DNA of 64,000 bases from a bacterium. GTDB lineage: Bacteria > Planctomycetota > UBA1135 > UBA2386. Each line of letters begins with the position of its first letter. Position 1 is the stretch's first letter. The notes under the pieces were generated by a model. It saw only the letters and a program-made list of their open reading frames with translations. It searched no databases and had not been told where the DNA came from. The translations under genes and the position numbers were made by a program. Below, in pieces: positions 10,001 to 17,171 of the stretch. Where the stretch lies: the NCBI GenBank assembly GCA_030432695.1, contig JAUILN010000006.1:1-64000 (forward strand), in the 5' to 3' direction.

Positions 10001-10254
10001 CGCGCCGCGAGGGTCTCGTGCCGGCGCTGCCGGTCGCGATCGCGCACCATCCGGCGTGCCAGGTTTCGCGCGACGGTAGCGAGCCATCCTGGAGTGGTGC
10101 CGCCGTGTGGTGGGCGGTGCAGCGCCGCCGCGTACGCGCTCTGTACGACGTCGTCAGCACCCTCGACGCTGCCGAGAATGGACCGCGCGAGCGCGCGAAG
10201 CGCGCGGCCTTGCTCCTGCATCGTGGCTGAGGTGCGAGTTTCGTCAGAGGACAT
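7075..10254 (-). CDS. ECF sigma factor fused to a TM segment and carboxypeptidase-regulatory-like repeats
   Basis: One uninterrupted 1059-residue frame. Residues 15-85 form sigma region 2 (GRALRALARSILGSVEGADD, TPGWLATVARNLARRMVRDR); residues 105-160 form sigma region 4 with its helix-turn-helix (EPYRTVVVMRYWHDLPPRTI, GVPLATVKTRLQRGLSLLRA). A hydrophobic stretch at 182-200 and a clear TM segment at about 203-222 (HILAAASAILLFSSLGYWVL) follow. The remaining 830 residues are a Pro/Ala linker and serial beta-sandwich repeats of the carboxypeptidase-regulatory/Cna-B-like type (VTGVAVSAVTLSPIAGATVR, IRGRVLTRNGSPVSGITVRG, VNGRVVDQHGVPIAGARCSL). Planctomycetes are known for ECF factors with C-terminal extensions; this one would put the repeats across the membrane and the sigma domains in the cytoplasm. 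The ATG at 10254 is preferred to the GTG at 10263. No separate anti-sigma gene is adjacent, so the extension may be the built-in regulator. Confidence 0.85.
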   Translation of the reverse strand: MSSDETRTSATMQEQGRALRALARSILGSVEGADDVVQSAYAAALHRPPHGGTTPGWLATVARNLARRMVRDRDRQRRHETLAARSGSHPATDDVVADAEMHRDLANAVLALAEPYRTVVVMRYWHDLPPRTISGQLGVPLATVKTRLQRGLSLLRARLDGCYGDRRAWLIALVPIARPQSLATLSSGTAASITLVAFAMNVKHILAAASAILLFSSLGYWVLTEPKNHAAPAPTNDGPTMSTADAHGGRPDTGPAASAAEEPRSSRAATTRGEVPESRPPCEVTGVAVSAVTLSPIAGATVRLTNEPSLERYPNPKTISDRRGRFLIESPWWGDSDWVAYRLALVSAPGLATREVRLDADVQERVTNGTLDLGTIRLVRGVAVTGRVFESDGQPLQGTARLLLWDPSYQGSFVSMYHGRTVGFTSEGGAFALAERLTPPAGGELELAAITSTGIGRVRLGIAPGQEQLDPLKIRLQPNGGLAVRVVDEAGAALAGATVYATPHFLPFGLAPMWSLRWASPPPEFPELTALFRRQTDVDGRADLPRLPMSPELRSGDANHRQGPSDNYIVIAQLDGYVQNETAAKPVLGRLQEVVITLHAKREVRIRGRVLTRNGSPVSGITVRGNGDPVSAVSDEHGHYAMEPSAYGEPAFLIAEGADYPWVASQVEIPEDGDTVEHDIVVDPRAPVNGRVVDQHGVPIAGARCSLGLEGGSHFRSTPEATGHDGVFAFPDATAIHDDLWIDPPEPRTAWEPAASRKISRRQGEVIVLRRLEGDLIDLHVTVVDGDTGRPLPPSEVELQPLLGDGIDSAQIRPLPEIAFGQITAKNVQSGRYRLIVRATDGRRGVRVLEIGDEPVAEFRMDLWQPATVICALDTSKLTNAERASIRSIAVSLLQEHEQSHAVDERGGSLRLTPNTGVFHLGTTERVRLARVTPNSPVCLRILGHGLFAETWFTARPGSETHVTLRPERAGTLAFRLPASLSEGTIQVDVADADGEWRVVRHARTMPAALRGTMKSARAPGTARWRLRFWPGGENEAAEHSGESEVVAGATTEIPWPGN

Positions 10255-10304
10255 GACGGTCACGGTCAGATTCCCGGAGGACCCGGATCGGACTCTGGAA
10301 TCCT

Positions 10305-10589
10305 GTCAGATTCCGCGCGCGGCCGCGCGAAGCGGGGCGGGGACCGCCTCGCTCGGGAGCTTGGGACGCACGCCAAGATCCTCCAGTGTCGTCGCAATCG
10401 TCGACCGGGCGACCGAGCTTGTTCAGCATCGCCCTGGATGCGGCGGCGGCACCTGTTGGGCCTGACCACGGCCATGTCGACGATCAGCTCGCGGATCGCA
10501 TTCATCCGACCGGTCTTGCCGGTCCGCGCGCCCTGGTGCGTCCACCTCGCCGCGATCGCGTCCGCGTGCGCGCGCAGGGACCGTTCCAA
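10305..10589 (-). pseudogene. Decayed integrase-type (IS3-like) transposase fragment
   Basis: On the minus strand, three successive frames together resemble the N-terminal half of rve-type integrases: ARTGKTGRMNAIRELIVDMA and then RRRIQGDAE, followed after a frame change by LNKLGRPV and after another by STIATTLEDLGVRPKLPSEA. This is the usual order 'IRELI..MA..NP.WGYRRIQGEL.KLG..V..STI...L...G..P'. At least two frameshifts, and the tryptophan-glycine of the WGYRRI block is lost. The catalytic DDE core is missing. An old insertion-sequence remnant lying directly upstream of the sigma-fusion start. Confidence 0.6.
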
Positions 10590-10639
10590 GTCGTCCGCCG
10601 CCCCGCCGGCGTCGATTGGATCCCCGACGGCAGCAGTAA

Positions 10640-10870
10640 TCTGCTCGCCACATACGCCACTTCGGCCACCGCACCTCCTGGCGCCGGCTGAAGCCCGAGG
10701 ATGCCGCCACCGGGGTGTTCCTCGACACCGACTACGAGTTCGACGCCTTCGGTCGGACCTCGGCGATCCGCGACGCGCGGATCGGGTCGTCGCCGCCCCA
10801 GTTCACCAGCTACGACTTCGTGTACCACGACTGGGGGGTATCGGATCGCGTTCTGCCGGGTGGCCGGCTC
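10640..10870 (+). pseudogene. Possible RHS/YD-repeat protein fragment
   Basis: A short open stretch reads RTSWRRLKPEDAATGVFLDT then DYEFDAFGRTSAIRDARIG and FTSYDFVYHDWG, resembling YD-repeat wording (Y.YDAFGR...I.D). It has no start, is closed by a stop upstream and runs out of frame downstream, and sits next to the transposase remnant, so it is likely a leftover of a larger gene. The assignment is weak. Confidence 0.3.
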
Positions 10871-10947
10871 TTCACGGAACCCTCACATCGAGGTCATCGG
10901 TCGTTCGCCGGGAGGCGCTACGGAAGCGCGGGCACTCCTTGCCACTC

Positions 10948-12147
10948 ATGCGACGCCTTACGACCCTTGCGCAGCTCATCGCCTGCGCCGTTCTTCCCGC
11001 CCAACAGGACTCCAGCGAGACCGCGCCGTCCGCCGAGATCCTCGCCCCGGTGGTCGACTCGCCGTCCTTGCAGGCCGCTCGCCAGGTGCACACCGGGTTC
11101 GCCGAGATCGCCGAGCACGTGTGGCCCTCGGTCGTGACCGTGCGCGCCTACGAGCGCATGGCCGAGGACGAGGAGCATCAGACCGACTACCGGGGTTGGG
11201 TGGTTCCCGCCGAGGCCAGCTACGAGGGTTACCGCGAATACGCGGCGCTGACCGGCTGGGTCGTCGACGAGGACGGCGAGATCCTCACCTGCAACCACGG
11301 GCTGCTGAAGCCCGACGGCTCTCCGCCAGACCTGATCGACTTCGAGACCAACGACTTCCAGCGGATCATCGCCGAACGGGTCGGGATCGAGCCGACGGTC
11401 AATCTGGCGATCCTGCAGGCGATGGTCTGGCCCAACACGCACCCCACCAAGAAGCTGCCGGCGCTGCAGTGGGGGGACAGCGAGGCGCTTCGCTCCGGCG
11501 AGTGGCTGCTCGCGTTCGGCGATCCTTCGGGCCCGGGGCGCTTCCTCCAGGTCGGAACCTTCATCGCACACCCACAGCGCGACTGCTACCAGGACCTCCT
11601 CGGCTCGTTCTACATCCAGGTCGGCATGGTCGCGCATCCGCAGGCCTATGGCGGGCCGATGGTCGACCTGAACGGTCGGGTGGTCGCGATCACCGCGCCG
11701 AACCAGACCTCGCCTGGGGCGTGGGGGGAATCGAGCCGGCTTGGCATCGAGTTCGGGCTGCCGAGCAAGATCGTCGAGAATCTGCACCTGGCGATCCGGG
11801 AGGTGCGCAGCTTCGAATCACCGTGGCTCGGTTTCGCGGTGATGAGCCGCCCCGAACTCGCCAAGGCGCGGGGCATCGAGGAATACCACGCGATCGACAA
11901 GCCGCGGAACGGCATCCTGATCGAGAACGTCTTCGATCCGGGTCCTGCGTTCGCGGCCGGTCTGAAGCCGGGCGATTGGCTGGTGACGTTCAACGAGACG
12001 CGCATCGTCACGCCGGTCGACTTCCAGAAGCAGCTCTACCTCGCCGGGATCGGCAACGGGGTCCGGGTCGAGATCTTCCGCGACGGCGAGCAGACCTGGC
12101 ACGACCTCGTCGTCGCGAAGCGGCCGCCCGAAGCGCGGCCGCGCTGA
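10948..12147 (+). CDS. HtrA/DegP-like protein with a degenerate catalytic triad, plus PDZ domain
   Basis: A 399-residue exported protein: short signal sequence (MRRLTTLAQLIACAVLPAQ), a trypsin-like domain (about 50-270), and a PDZ domain (about 285-390; NGILIENVFDPGPAFAAGLK, GDWLVTFNETRIVTP). The fold landmarks of HtrA are present, but only the catalytic His survives: TCNHGLL (His117) matches TN-H-V. The Asp position (TDLAVL in HtrA) reads TVNLAIL, placing Asn152, and the GNSGGP serine motif reads QAYGGP, placing Tyr234. It is therefore predicted to be proteolytically inactive, perhaps a periplasmic chaperone or peptide-binding scaffold. The frame is otherwise intact and biased normally, so this is not a pseudogene. 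Its stop directly abuts the convergent imelysin gene. Confidence 0.75.
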   Translation: MRRLTTLAQLIACAVLPAQQDSSETAPSAEILAPVVDSPSLQAARQVHTGFAEIAEHVWPSVVTVRAYERMAEDEEHQTDYRGWVVPAEASYEGYREYAALTGWVVDEDGEILTCNHGLLKPDGSPPDLIDFETNDFQRIIAERVGIEPTVNLAILQAMVWPNTHPTKKLPALQWGDSEALRSGEWLLAFGDPSGPGRFLQVGTFIAHPQRDCYQDLLGSFYIQVGMVAHPQAYGGPMVDLNGRVVAITAPNQTSPGAWGESSRLGIEFGLPSKIVENLHLAIREVRSFESPWLGFAVMSRPELAKARGIEEYHAIDKPRNGILIENVFDPGPAFAAGLKPGDWLVTFNETRIVTPVDFQKQLYLAGIGNGVRVEIFRDGEQTWHDLVVAKRPPEARPR

Positions 12148-13296
12148 TCAGCCGCCGGGTTCGAGCGGCAGGTCGTGACCGAGTTCCTTGCCGGTGAACA
12201 GCAGGAGTTCGGTCTGCTGCTCGAGGCAGGCGATCGCACGCCCCATGGCCTGCCGCCCCGCGGAGTCGTCTTCGCCGAGGAACGCCTGGTCGAACGGTTG
12301 CGGGATCGCGGCCAGGGCCTCGGTCGTCTTGTCGAGTCCCGCCTGCAGTGCCCGAGCGAGGTTCGGTTCGCGCGTCCGGATCAGCTCGATCAGGCCGGGG
12401 CCCCGGGTTCCGTCGACCTCACAGCCGAGCACGACCGCACGGAGTCCCGCTTGGTTCGAGACGAAGTCCTGCCAACTGTTGTCGCTGAAGCAGCTGTGTT
12501 CCTGTTCCTGGTCGCGCGTCTCGTAGGCGACGACCATGCGTTCGCCACCGAGTTCGAACGCGCTCAGCACCGTGACGCCGACCAGCATGCGCCGCACGGA
12601 AGCGTCGACCTCCGACTCGAAGCGCTCGCGGTAGGGAGCTCCGGGTGCCCAGGCCGCGCGCAGTTGGCCCAGGTGATCCACGAGCAGGCCGGTGATGGCG
12701 CGCAGGTAGTCGCAGCGTCGTTCGGCATTGCGACCGACTCCTGCTTGGAAGTCCGTGTACGGCCGGTCGCCGGGGCCGGTGCTCGAGAGGTCCTGACCCC
12801 AGAGCACGAACTCGATCGCGTGCCAGCCGACGCAGATGTTTGCCTCGCCGCCGCGCTCATTGGCGAGCACGAGGATCGCGGCGCGGAGGTTCGGGAACTG
12901 CTCCGGGTCGTTGATGATGCCGGAGTCGGGCTGCCCCTCGACCGAGTCGATATAGGCCTCGTCGACCGGCCAGGCATTGAGCAGCGGTTCGAGGGGCTCG
13001 ATCGGGCCGTCGTGGAAGCGCAGGGCCTCGGTCATGCCGTAGGCCGCGCGCGCCGCGAGCCAGGCTTCGCGCGCCGCTGCGAGGGTCTCGGCGCTCGGTG
13101 CTGCGATCAGCTCGTCGATGCGGTCCTGGAGCTCGAGAGCGAGCGCCTCGACCCGTGCATAGAGATCGTGGCACCAGGTCGCGTGGTGCTTCACCACTGC
13201 TTCGGGAGTCGCTTCTGCGGGAGCCTGCGCGGTGAGCGCCGAAATGCCTGCGAGAGTGCCGAGCAGCAAGGCCCGGCCGAGCGATCGACTGATCAT
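12148..13296 (-). CDS. Imelysin-like (peptidase M75 / iron-regulated) protein
   Basis: A 382-residue exported protein with signal peptide (MISRSLGRALLLGTLAGISA). It carries the imelysin hallmark GWHAIEFVLWGQD: the GxHxxE motif with Gly157, His159 and Glu162. Other family wording includes CHDLYARVEALALELQDRID, EAWLAARAAYGMTEALRFHD and DQAFLGEDDSAGRQAM near the end. Imelysins (IrpA/EfeO relatives) form two four-helix bundles in the periplasm and are usually linked to iron uptake; protease activity is disputed. No iron permease gene lies nearby, so the substrate is not shown here. Length is typical. Co-directional with, and 94 bp downstream of, the PhoX-like gene. Confidence 0.85.
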   Translation of the reverse strand: MISRSLGRALLLGTLAGISALTAQAPAEATPEAVVKHHATWCHDLYARVEALALELQDRIDELIAAPSAETLAAAREAWLAARAAYGMTEALRFHDGPIEPLEPLLNAWPVDEAYIDSVEGQPDSGIINDPEQFPNLRAAILVLANERGGEANICVGWHAIEFVLWGQDLSSTGPGDRPYTDFQAGVGRNAERRCDYLRAITGLLVDHLGQLRAAWAPGAPYRERFESEVDASVRRMLVGVTVLSAFELGGERMVVAYETRDQEQEHSCFSDNSWQDFVSNQAGLRAVVLGCEVDGTRGPGLIELIRTREPNLARALQAGLDKTTEALAAIPQPFDQAFLGEDDSAGRQAMGRAIACLEQQTELLLFTGKELGHDLPLEPGG

Positions 13297-13390
13297 GCAA
13301 TCCAGATGGTGAAGGACTGTCGGTCGCGGGACGGGCCCGTCAGGCCATTCCGCTCCGCGACCGGTGCCTCTATACGCTGTCTCGAGCGGA

Positions 13391-15133
13391 TCAGAACTGC
13401 ACTTCGACGCCGTCCGACAGCGCGAACGTGCCGTTCGGGTCCAGGGCGAGGCCCTGGATCATGAGGCTGTAGCCACCGAGGCCGGCCGGGACGTTGAGCG
13501 CGACCGAGCTGCCACCGTGCGGCAGCGTGTAGGGGAACCCGGCGACGGAGCCGCCGATCAGCGTGAAGGCCGGCTGCGACAGGTCGATCCACACCGACGG
13601 CAGCACGCTCGGCTGGCCGGCCGAGGTGACGAACGGCTGGACCAACGCCGCGAAGGGCAGGCCGTAGAACGAGCCGGCCGGCGAATCGACCTTGATGGTG
13701 AGGCTGCTGCCAGCCGTCGCGCCGCGCACGAACTCACCCGGGCCGCCGCTCGGGAAGTAGTCGACACCGGTCGAGATCGCCAGATCGGCGTCGGAGCCGG
13801 CATACGGGCGGGTCGTGAACGACCATAGCGCGTCGTTGTTCGAGCGCGGGTGCTGGATGCACGCGATGAACCGGTACGGATCGTTCGGGTCGAAGATCAT
13901 GCCGGTCGGCTCAGCGCCATCGACGCCCTGCGCGACGAAGCGGCCGATCCGCTCGGCGACGCCGTCGTTGTTGACGTCCTGGCACTTCCAGATGTCGCCG
14001 GGGCCCTGATCCTCGATCACGTAGATCGCTCCCCAGGCGTCGACCGTCAGGTTGTCGGGGTTGTTGAAGGTGCCGCCGACGGCCGCACCGGTCGCCATGT
14101 CGATCGTGCTGGTGTCGCAGAACACCCGCACGACGCAGCTGTCGTTGTCGGTGAACTCCACCGAGTAGACGCAGTCTTCACTCGTGGCAGTGAAGATCAG
14201 GCACTCGTTGCCATTGGCCAGAGTGGTGAAGTCGACGTCCTCGGGACGGCCGTAGGGCGTGCCGAAGACCTCGTTCGCGGCCAGGTTGCCGCCGTTGACG
14301 CCATTGAAGTCGAACGGGTCCTGCATCGTGATGGCATTGCCGTTCGCGTCGGTCAGCGGCTCCCAGTGGGCGACGCCGGTGCGCGTGGTCAGCGAGTTGC
14401 TCGGCGAGTTGTAGTTCTCGGCCGGAACGGCGTTCGGGTCGGCCGCGTAGGCGTCGACGACCAGGACGAACGACTGGCCGTTGCTCAGGTCACCCGGAAC
14501 GACCGGGGCATACTTGTAGATGCAGCCCGAGTTGTTCTCGTCGACCACGTAGAGGTTGCCGGCCGCGTCGAACCGCGTGCCCTCGTGGGACACGGCAGGC
14601 ACCTTGCTGAGCCAGCGGACGCTGAAGGGGCCGGTGGCGTCGTTGGGGTTGGTCACCTCGAACAGGCGACCGCCGGTGGTCTCCTCACCGGTCAGCACCG
14701 TGTCGAACGGCGTGTAGGTGCACGGGTCGAACCGGGAGTAGTCGTCGTTCACGAGGTCCCAGGTCGCCGGGTCGCTCGAGCGCACGCCCGTGCTGTCGCC
14801 GAGGATGAACGTGACCGCGGCGCCGGTCTGCATGTCGTAGCGGAAGAGGCCCGCGCCACGTCCGGCTTCCGACGGGATGAACACGAAGCGGGAGTCCGGG
14901 CTCCACGCGACCATGTCCCAGTCGGTCAGGGTCGGCGAGACGCCTTGGTTGGCAACCAGCGTGTTGAGGTCGACGACCAGGGTCTGGGTCATCCGGGCGG
15001 GGATCAACCAGGCGGCGGTCAGCTCGGTCGACGTCGTGTCGGGAGCGGTGTCAGGTAGCGGGAAAGGGGTCTGCGCGGCGAGCGAGCCGGCTGCGAGGAG
15101 CACCGCAGTGCTGAAGCTGAGCTTGTTGAGCAT
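13391..15133 (-). CDS. PhoX-like (DUF839) secreted protein with C-terminal beta-sandwich
   Basis: A 580-residue secreted protein. After the signal peptide (MLNKLSFSTAVLLAAGSLAA) comes a beta-propeller of the PhoX/DUF839 type: VSHEGTRFDAAGNLYVVDEN, YGRPEDVDFTTLANGNE, CLIFTATSEDCVYSVEF and NNPDNLTVDAWGAIYVIEDQ are the characteristic blade motifs. PhoX enzymes are calcium/iron-dependent alkaline phosphatases. The last 110 residues form a separate beta-rich module ending SLMIQGLALDPNGTFALSDG, a tail type I have seen on other planctomycete secreted proteins (from memory), possibly for surface retention. The start at 15133 fits the signal peptide; a 7-bp hairpin lies in the leader. Catalytic residues could not be checked one by one. 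Confidence 0.75.
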   Translation of the reverse strand: MLNKLSFSTAVLLAAGSLAAQTPFPLPDTAPDTTSTELTAAWLIPARMTQTLVVDLNTLVANQGVSPTLTDWDMVAWSPDSRFVFIPSEAGRGAGLFRYDMQTGAAVTFILGDSTGVRSSDPATWDLVNDDYSRFDPCTYTPFDTVLTGEETTGGRLFEVTNPNDATGPFSVRWLSKVPAVSHEGTRFDAAGNLYVVDENNSGCIYKYAPVVPGDLSNGQSFVLVVDAYAADPNAVPAENYNSPSNSLTTRTGVAHWEPLTDANGNAITMQDPFDFNGVNGGNLAANEVFGTPYGRPEDVDFTTLANGNECLIFTATSEDCVYSVEFTDNDSCVVRVFCDTSTIDMATGAAVGGTFNNPDNLTVDAWGAIYVIEDQGPGDIWKCQDVNNDGVAERIGRFVAQGVDGAEPTGMIFDPNDPYRFIACIQHPRSNNDALWSFTTRPYAGSDADLAISTGVDYFPSGGPGEFVRGATAGSSLTIKVDSPAGSFYGLPFAALVQPFVTSAGQPSVLPSVWIDLSQPAFTLIGGSVAGFPYTLPHGGSSVALNVPAGLGGYSLMIQGLALDPNGTFALSDGVEVQF

Positions 15134-15153
15134 GGTGACAGGTCGTGGTTCGC

Positions 15154-15175
15154 GGCACGGCCTTCTCGCCGTGCC
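15154..15175. promoter_or_regulatory. Leader hairpin upstream of the PhoX-like gene
   Basis: GGCACGG (15154-15160) and CCGTGCC (15169-15175) enclose an 8-base loop, ending about 20 bases before the PhoX-like start codon. It could act at the RNA level or as an operator; there is no T-run. Confidence 0.3.
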
Positions 15176-15421
15176 ACCGACCCGGACGCTAGTCACCGTG
15201 CGTCAGGACGACGCAAAGGCGGTGCGGTGTTGCTCGGCAACGTGCGTGTTTCCGCGCTGCATTGTGAAGACGCGCGAGGAGTTCCACGGACGTCTGTGCA
15301 CGACCGCCATGCTCGCTGGGCAAGCAGCGAGCCGGATCGCAGGTCGATGTCGGAACCCTGTCTCTCGCCTTCTCGGGAAGCGGCAGGACCACACGCTCGG
15401 ATTCGCGCCGAGCGCGTGTCG

Positions 15422-16126
15422 CTACCGCATCCCCAAGACCCGCGTCCGCCGGAACAGCAGCTCCAGCTCCGCCCCCGTCTCGAACCGTCGCGCCAGCGCC
15501 AGGTGCAGGCTCGCCACCACGTCGGCGTGCGCACCGAGCAGCGCACCGGCATGCGCCGCCGCCTCGTAGGGCGTCTCGAACTTCACCAGGTGCGTCGTCA
15601 CCGAGGGCTCCACGTTGCGCAGACCATCAGCGCGGAGCAGCCGCGCCAGGCTGGTGTCCGGCGGCCCGTTCCACTCGCGCATCAGCACCGGGTCGGCACC
15701 GATTTCCTCCCACGCATCGCGCAGCGCATCGCAATGCCGCGCGCCGGGCAGATCCAGCACCAGCCGGCCACCGGGCCTCAGGTGCGTCACCGCGAGCTGA
15801 CCCCAGCGGTTCATCGGCCACTCGGGAGCCACCGCCGGACACGACACCACCGCGTCGTGTGGGCCGAGGTTCTCCGAGCCGTCGGGCTCGATGCCGAGTG
15901 CCACGAGGTTGGGATGGTCGAGCGCCTGCACCGCCTGGGCGCGCGCGGGGTCGGGCTCGATCACCGTGAGCACGCCGTCCTCGCCGATGCCTTCGAGGAT
16001 CGAGACGGCCTGGCTGGGGGAGTGCGCGGTGAGCAGCAGCACCCGGGCGCCGCGGCGGATCCGCGCGTGGCGCAGCGATTCGAGGAACCACGGCTCGCGG
16101 TCGAAGGGCTCGGCGTGCTCGCTCAT
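15422..16126 (-). CDS. Class I SAM-dependent methyltransferase-like protein
   Basis: A 234-residue cytoplasmic protein with a Rossmann methyltransferase layout: motif I region GARVLLLTAHSPSQAVSILE followed by GEDGVLTVIEPDPARAQAVQ (acidic end of strand 2), then HDAVVSCPAVAPEWPMNRWG and LRPGGRLVLDLPGARHCDAL, the usual post-motif strands. Motif I lacks the classical GxGxG, so cofactor binding is not certain. The ATG at 16126 overlaps the RNase Z stop (ATGA, 4 bp), indicating translational coupling in a two-gene operon; an RNA-related substrate is a plausible inference only. Confidence 0.6.
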   Translation of the reverse strand: MSEHAEPFDREPWFLESLRHARIRRGARVLLLTAHSPSQAVSILEGIGEDGVLTVIEPDPARAQAVQALDHPNLVALGIEPDGSENLGPHDAVVSCPAVAPEWPMNRWGQLAVTHLRPGGRLVLDLPGARHCDALRDAWEEIGADPVLMREWNGPPDTSLARLLRADGLRNVEPSVTTHLVKFETPYEAAAHAGALLGAHADVVASLHLALARRFETGAELELLFRRTRVLGMR

Positions 16127-17052
16127 GCCGGTGCCGCCTCCCGGCGCGGCGGGAAGGGCACCACGTCGCCGTCCTCGGCCACCACGCAGTCCGGGTGGAT
16201 CGCGGCGGCCTCCTCGAGGAACGGTTCGGTCTCGCGGTAGCGCTGCGAGATGTGGGTCAAGACCAGCCGGCGCACGCCGGCCTCGCGGGCGATCTCGGCG
16301 GCCTCGCGGGCGGTGAGGTGGCCGTTCTTGTGGGCCTCGTCGGCGTGGCTGTGCAGGTAGGTCGACTCGATCACCAGCAGATCCACCCCGCGGGCCAGCT
16401 CGACGGCGTTGGCGCACCTCCGGGTGTCCATCACGAAGGCGAACGACTGGCCCTCGCGGCGCTCGGCGACCTCGTCGAGGCGGACCAGCGAGCCGTCTGG
16501 AGCGGTGGCGGTGCCGGTCTCCTTCAGGGTGCGGATTGCCGGGCCCGTGATGCCGCGGGTCTTGGCGGCCACCGCGTCGACGTTCCAGCGGTCGGGCTCC
16601 TGCAGGCGGTAGCCGAAGCACTCCACGCCGTGGTCGAGGCGGCGTGCGCTCAGGCTCCAGTCGGAGGTCTCCAGCAGCGTGCCCTCGCCCTCGAACGGCA
16701 TCGTGTCGAGCTTGGCGACGTCGCGGAAGATCGAGGCCTTGCGCATCCGGTCGATGAACCGCTGCCCCGAGGCCGGGTAGTGGACCCGCACCGCGTGCGG
16801 CACCTCGTCGAGCGAGATCCGCTGCACCAGCGAGGCGAAGCCCAGGCAGTGGTCGCCGTGGAAGTGGGTGATCAGCAGATCCGAGATCGACGTCGCGGTG
16901 ACGCCGTAGTGGATCATCTGCCGCTGCGTGCCCTCGCCCGGGTCGAACAACAGCCCATCGCCATCCCAGCGCAGGAAGTAGCCATTGTGGTTGCGGCGGC
17001 GGGTGGGCACCTGGCTGGCGGTGCCGAGGACGACGAGTTCACGGACGGACAT
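16123..17052 (-). CDS. rnz: Ribonuclease Z
   Basis: A 309-residue metallo-beta-lactamase-fold tRNA 3'-endonuclease. The zinc motif THFHGDHCLGF (His63, His65, Asp67, His68) sits after the conserved N-terminus ELVVLGTASQVPTRRRNHNG. The conserved FAFVMDTRRC block supplies another metal ligand, ESTYLHSHADEAHKNGHLTA is the RNase Z-specific segment, and LVLTHISQRYRETEPF gives the last histidine. Length is normal for bacterial RNase Z. It would process the 3' trailer of tRNA precursors. The ATG at 17052 starts directly before the conserved region; upstream sequence is Arg/Pro-rich shadow. First gene of a two-gene operon. Confidence 0.93.
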   Translation of the reverse strand: MSVRELVVLGTASQVPTRRRNHNGYFLRWDGDGLLFDPGEGTQRQMIHYGVTATSISDLLITHFHGDHCLGFASLVQRISLDEVPHAVRVHYPASGQRFIDRMRKASIFRDVAKLDTMPFEGEGTLLETSDWSLSARRLDHGVECFGYRLQEPDRWNVDAVAAKTRGITGPAIRTLKETGTATAPDGSLVRLDEVAERREGQSFAFVMDTRRCANAVELARGVDLLVIESTYLHSHADEAHKNGHLTAREAAEIAREAGVRRLVLTHISQRYRETEPFLEEAAAIHPDCVVAEDGDVVPFPPRREAAPA

Positions 17053-17171
17053 CTGCGGCCGCGGCCGGGCGTGGATGCCAGCCCGCGGTCGGCAGGATAG
17101 CCGCGGCCGATCCGCACTGCGACCGCTGCGCGCCCTTGCATGCCGGCAGGGGCGCGGCACGCTCGGATTCC

